In this document: positions 32,131-34,819 of the stretch, in pieces
Layout of the letters: every line of letters starts with the position of its first letter
Numbering within the stretch: position 1 is the first letter of the stretch
From: Candidatus Panguiarchaeum symbiosum
Lineage (GTDB): Archaea; Asgardarchaeota; Njordarchaeia; Njordarchaeales; Panguiarchaeaceae
NCBI GenBank assembly: GCA_024720975.1
Contig: JANJXX010000010.1
Span: 1-34,819, forward strand
Reading direction: 5' to 3'
Length of the DNA stretch: 34,819 bases
The notes under the pieces: model-generated
Told to the model about the DNA's origin: nothing
Database searches by the model: none
What the model saw: the letters and a program-made list of their open reading frames with translations, nothing else
Made by a program: the position numbers and the translations under genes

Positions 32131-32747
32131 CTAAGAGCCTCGAGAATACATTCGAGATATCTACCAACATTCTTTGGATCAGCCATGTATAGTGGTCTTG
32201 CTAGCGCGCGTACTAAACTTTGGCAGTTGGGATCCTTACTTAGAAAATAGTCCCTGTGTGTAAAGAAAAGCCCACGGAGCGTAAGTGGCTGAGCGCCAGC
32301 CTCTATCACATACCTTAAAAAGTCAAAATTCCATTCTCCATTAGGTCTAAAGAAAGCGTCTAGGAGATCATTAGAGTTCACTAGAAATGCGAGATCATGA
32401 AGTCTCGGCATCGATGCAGGGACATGATATAGTGTATTCCCTTTTACATGACTGGAGTAAACAACTGTTAATACTAGCCTGTGTTGGTAATCAATATCAG
32501 GATACTCCCTTAAAATCTCCTCTCGCCCCTTCCTGAGCGGATGTATTGATCCGTGTCTTGGTTCATGAGCAATGTTGACTGCTAACCCCACGGGTTTGAC
32601 TTGATCTGAGTTTATCGCTATTATCGACCCTACACGAATCTCGGAATAATGTTCTGGGTATACAAAAATGTCTATCTCCCCCGCGCGAACGCAGGCCACT
32701 TCACCTATAGCATTCTCTTTTACAGCAAAGAGGCTCGCCCAAACCAT
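32127..32747 (-). CDS. HAS-barrel protein resembling a HerA N-terminus without ATPase
   Basis: 206 residues. Residues about 10-60 look like a HAS barrel (IGEVACVRAGEIDIFV, IRVGSIIAINS, PVGLAVNIA). Residues 111-143 (MPRLHDLAFLVNSNDLLDAFF, then W-N) match residues 110-142 of the downstream ATPase (IPNFYSDVVEVRQEDIKVFF, then LWNIG) in position and pattern. So it appears to be a copy of the HerA N-terminal half that lacks the motor. The C-terminal ~60 residues are helical and specific to it. In HerA the barrel contacts NurA, so this protein may cap, dock to, or compete in the hexamer. 4-nt GTGA overlap with the ATPase; TATA-like sequence at about 32806-32818. Confidence 0.7.
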   Translation of the reverse strand: MVWASLFAVKENAIGEVACVRAGEIDIFVYPEHYSEIRVGSIIAINSDQVKPVGLAVNIAHEPRHGSIHPLRKGREEILREYPDIDYQHRLVLTVVYSSHVKGNTLYHVPASMPRLHDLAFLVNSNDLLDAFFRPNGEWNFDFLRYVIEAGAQPLTLRGLFFTHRDYFLSKDPNCQSLVRALARPLYMADPKNVGRYLECILEALR

Positions 32748-32971
32748 ATGTGCATCAACCTAAGCAAGTTCAGAACTAAGCCGCTTTAATGCTGCCCTCG
32801 TTGTCTCTCAATAATATATAGTATAAGATACAGCGTATTAAATTGGAAGAGTGGAATGAATTAGTTTATCTCAATATAACACAGCTAACCATGAAACTGA
32901 ATACCCTAATGAAACCAAGAAAAAAAGTGGGGAGGAATTAGAATTAGCGTTCAACTAGTCAGGTTAATTAA

Positions 32972-33532
32972 CTAAGCTCCGTGTTTGACTAATATTAGTT
33001 CCGCTAGCGGTATTGCTAGTATCACAATAAAGTATACTATGAGCAAGTCCAGGATAAACGACAGTGGTATAGCCATAGCTAAAAGCACCGATACAATTGC
33101 GTGCAGCGGTCTATCATTGTAAAACGCGTAAATACCAAGGGATAGATAGCTCAAGAAGGCGAATATTGAGATTGAGAGTAGACCACCACCAACTATCAAT
33201 AATGCAAATAGAATTGCCTCTATAGGCGTTTTGAGTACAATTTTTAGTCCCAATGCTGTGGTCGCACCGAAAGATGTTACCGATAAGCTATACATAAGCG
33301 AGAGGATGCAGACTGCCCTAATTTTTTCGCCGTATTTGGGCCAATTCATTAGTATTTTTAAGACACCCAGGAAAGTCAGTAAGCCACTAACTATCAGAAG
33401 AATTAAGACTGGAACAAGATCGCTAGAGATACTCCCAATAACTCCAATAATAACAGCAATTGGTAGATTTATAGCACTGCTGACGCCAAGATAACGTCTT
33501 TCATCTCCCTCTTTCAGCAAACGTAAGATCAT
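32972..33532 (-). CDS. Small polytopic membrane protein of unknown function
   Basis: About 186 residues from ATG 33532, which has AGGTG at 6-nt spacing; the frame also opens at a GTG three codons earlier. About six closely packed hydrophobic helices (LPIAVIIGVIGSI, PVLILLIVSGLLTFLGVL, and the last two running together at the C-terminus) with few charged residues. No motif that identifies a transporter or enzyme. A short leader with little regulatory signal. It stands alone between two intergenic regions of 150-220 nt. Confidence 0.65.
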   Translation of the reverse strand: MILRLLKEGDERRYLGVSSAINLPIAVIIGVIGSISSDLVPVLILLIVSGLLTFLGVLKILMNWPKYGEKIRAVCILSLMYSLSVTSFGATTALGLKIVLKTPIEAILFALLIVGGGLLSISIFAFLSYLSLGIYAFYNDRPLHAIVSVLLAMAIPLSFILDLLIVYFIVILAIPLAELILVKHGA

Positions 33533-33687
33533 CCAAAACACCTGGGATAGTGCTTTTTATTATCATTTAAAGTATCAAAGCTAAACACTTGTATTATGAA
33601 CTAGTTATGCATAATATTAATTCAGTGTACATGAGTTGACTTCTTAGAGTATATTTCGGTTAACGCTTGGAGAAGTAACCGTTATCA

Positions 33688-34116
33688 TTACCTGAGAAAG
33701 TCTCCCATTTCGTTAAACCACTTTGGCTCCTTGAATTTCATTGAGCATGCTAAGCATATCCTACCTTTAGGTGTTTCGCCCTTCAGAATCTTTCTAATAC
33801 AGCAAAGTACTCTGAGAAGAAGAATTGCGTCGAGCGTTATATAATGCTTCTTATCCTTATGTGAGCAGTAGCTTAGAACTCCTCTAGGCTTTCCGCGTAT
33901 CACATCCTTTAAGATACCTCTTATCGCTTTTTCTTTCGGGTAAGAGGCAAGTTTAAACATGAATTGAGGCATTTTTCCTTCAATTCTTGCTAATCCAATC
34001 TTCGCAAAACCTCCAATCTCTGAAGCATAATTAAGTCTCAACTTTAATTTTCCAACAATCTCCTTATTCCCTATCTCATTTATCAGGTAATCGATCACCT
34101 GATCAAAACATCCCAT
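33688..34116 (-). CDS. Hypothetical Cys-rich protein, 142 aa, second of an overlapping pair
   Basis: Not recognised. Mostly helical and basic. Cys and His are grouped: C84-x-H86 in SYCSHKDKKHY, C105-C106, and C121-x2-C124 in ICLACSMKF, which could build a metal site. Starts within the last codons of the 204-aa gene (22-nt overlap), so translation is coupled. Basic charge plus a possible zinc site hint at nucleic acid binding, but nothing more can be said. Confidence 0.6.
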   Translation of the reverse strand: MGCFDQVIDYLINEIGNKEIVGKLKLRLNYASEIGGFAKIGLARIEGKMPQFMFKLASYPKEKAIRGILKDVIRGKPRGVLSYCSHKDKKHYITLDAILLLRVLCCIRKILKGETPKGRICLACSMKFKEPKWFNEMGDFLR

Positions 34117-34709
34117 ACAGAAGCTAAAATCTTTAACCGGAATACTTTTCCCCTCTCTAATTCACAGAAGTAGGTTTCTTCTTTACCGCCCTGCTGGATT
34201 TCTCTGGTGATAAACATGCTCTTTCTGCATAGATCCTGAGGAAGGGTTATCTTATTTGTGAGCTTCTCAGTCAAGTCCAGTATATCCCTTATACTTAAAT
34301 AAAACATGATCCAATTAGACCACTTTTCAGGCCCTATCTGGCGGGTGGATGTTCTCTCAATATGATATTTTTCTGGCCTAATGATTAAACGCACTTCTTT
34401 CTTAGTTTCATCTAATTCAACCTCAAGTGTGCACCTTTCCTCTGGGATAATGTAGGCTTCCCTTCCATCCTTAATCGTCCTCTCCCATCCCAAGTCTAGG
34501 GGGCTTTTACCGTATCTGGATGGATGAATAAGCCTTTCGATTGTTATTGGAGGCTTCCCGGAAACCCAACCTCGAAAATTGGCATATATTATTGGAAGCG
34601 GAGTTGGCTTTGGAACCCTAAAGCCAGCGCTGATGAGCTCTTCCTGAAGCTCAAGCGATGCTGGAAAATAAATTTGAAGCGACTCTATATCATAGGTTCC
34701 AACATGCAT
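34095..34709 (-). CDS. Hypothetical protein, 204 aa, first of an overlapping pair
   Basis: Not recognised. Alpha/beta composition: SLQIYFPASLELQEELISAGF at the N-terminus, a proline-rich turn (PKPTPLPIIY), an Arg- and Trp-containing middle, a helical WSNWIMFYLSIRDILDLTEKL stretch near 130-150, and a strand-rich end. Two Cys (C93 and one near 160) are not in a motif. ATG with GGAAGAG 6 nt upstream, and a good TATA box about 35-40 nt before it. It forms a two-gene unit with the Cys-rich 142-aa protein. Confidence 0.65.
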   Translation of the reverse strand: MHVGTYDIESLQIYFPASLELQEELISAGFRVPKPTPLPIIYANFRGWVSGKPPITIERLIHPSRYGKSPLDLGWERTIKDGREAYIIPEERCTLEVELDETKKEVRLIIRPEKYHIERTSTRQIGPEKWSNWIMFYLSIRDILDLTEKLTNKITLPQDLCRKSMFITREIQQGGKEETYFCELERGKVFRLKILASVWDVLIR

Positions 34710-34742
34710 GCTTTACTCTTCCTTTTTCATACGATTTAAGGG

Positions 34743-34750
34743 TTTTTATA
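34743..34750 (-). promoter_or_regulatory. TATA box of the terminal gene pair
   Basis: On the minus strand TATAAAAA followed by CCC, about 35-40 nt before the ATG at 34709. Further right, the last ~65 nt of the window show nothing I can assign. Confidence 0.55.
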
Positions 34751-34819
34751 CCTTCTTGTTGTTGCAACACTCTTTTGCATTTTAACTCTTTCCTGGAGGA
34801 ATGTTCTAAGCTTTTTAGC

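Noticed and set aside
30361-32747. A known HerA-based antiviral operon (HerA with DUF4297/Sir2-type nuclease)
   Set aside because: No nuclease or Sir2 domain is encoded next to the ATPase; the adjacent protein looks like a barrel subunit only.

Overview
The window reads as chromosomal DNA of a thermophilic archaeon, most likely a member of the Thermoproteota/TACK group. Reasons: an archaeal-type (short) PurA, a NurA-domain nuclease and a HerA-like ATPase, a RimI/Ard1-type acetyltransferase, a 1Fe superoxide reductase, a tungsten aldehyde oxidoreductase, a canonical archaeal C/D box sRNA, TATA-box promoters and many GTG/TTG starts. The lineage is an inference. I see no tRNA or rRNA gene, CRISPR array or intact transposon, and coding density is high.

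Left part (1-9060). The window opens inside a surface-anchored protein, followed by a membrane protein whose C-terminal half resembles YkoE-type ECF substrate-binding subunits. On the minus strand come an ATP-grasp enzyme coupled to a HAD phosphatase, then purA-purB (AMP synthesis from IMP), then a DtxR-type metal-dependent regulator. A small conserved protein and an EVE-domain protein follow. The longest stretch without a gene (8645-9061) holds several palindromes and the regulatory region of an Lrp-family gene.

Middle (9062-19140). An Lrp/AsnC regulator converges on an aldehyde:ferredoxin oxidoreductase. Upstream of the latter on the same strand is thiC with a small overlapping Cys-containing protein. 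A cytosolic transglutaminase-like protein then converges on a three-gene ABC system: an ATPase with a fused membrane domain, a PKD/CARDB-like surface protein, and a MacB/FtsX-type permease.

Right part (19390-34819). A class II glutamine amidotransferase, a BtpA-family protein, a NurA-domain nuclease and a membrane-anchored metallophosphoesterase run in one direction. They are followed by what looks like the decayed right end of an IS200/IS605-type element. A clear C/D box sRNA with its own TATA box lies just ahead of a second, MJ0936-like phosphoesterase. Superoxide reductase, nitroreductase, membrane proteins and RimI follow. Two adjacent zinc-ribbon proteins that look like diverged paralogs converge on a two-gene HerA unit. 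In that unit the first gene appears to be a HerA N-terminal domain without the ATPase. The window ends with a small membrane protein and an unrecognised overlapping gene pair.

The best candidates for something undescribed are the HerA/ATPase-less HerA pair with the convergent zinc-ribbon pair, the ATP-grasp/HAD couple, the ABC ATPase with a fused membrane domain, and the unannotated C/D sRNA.
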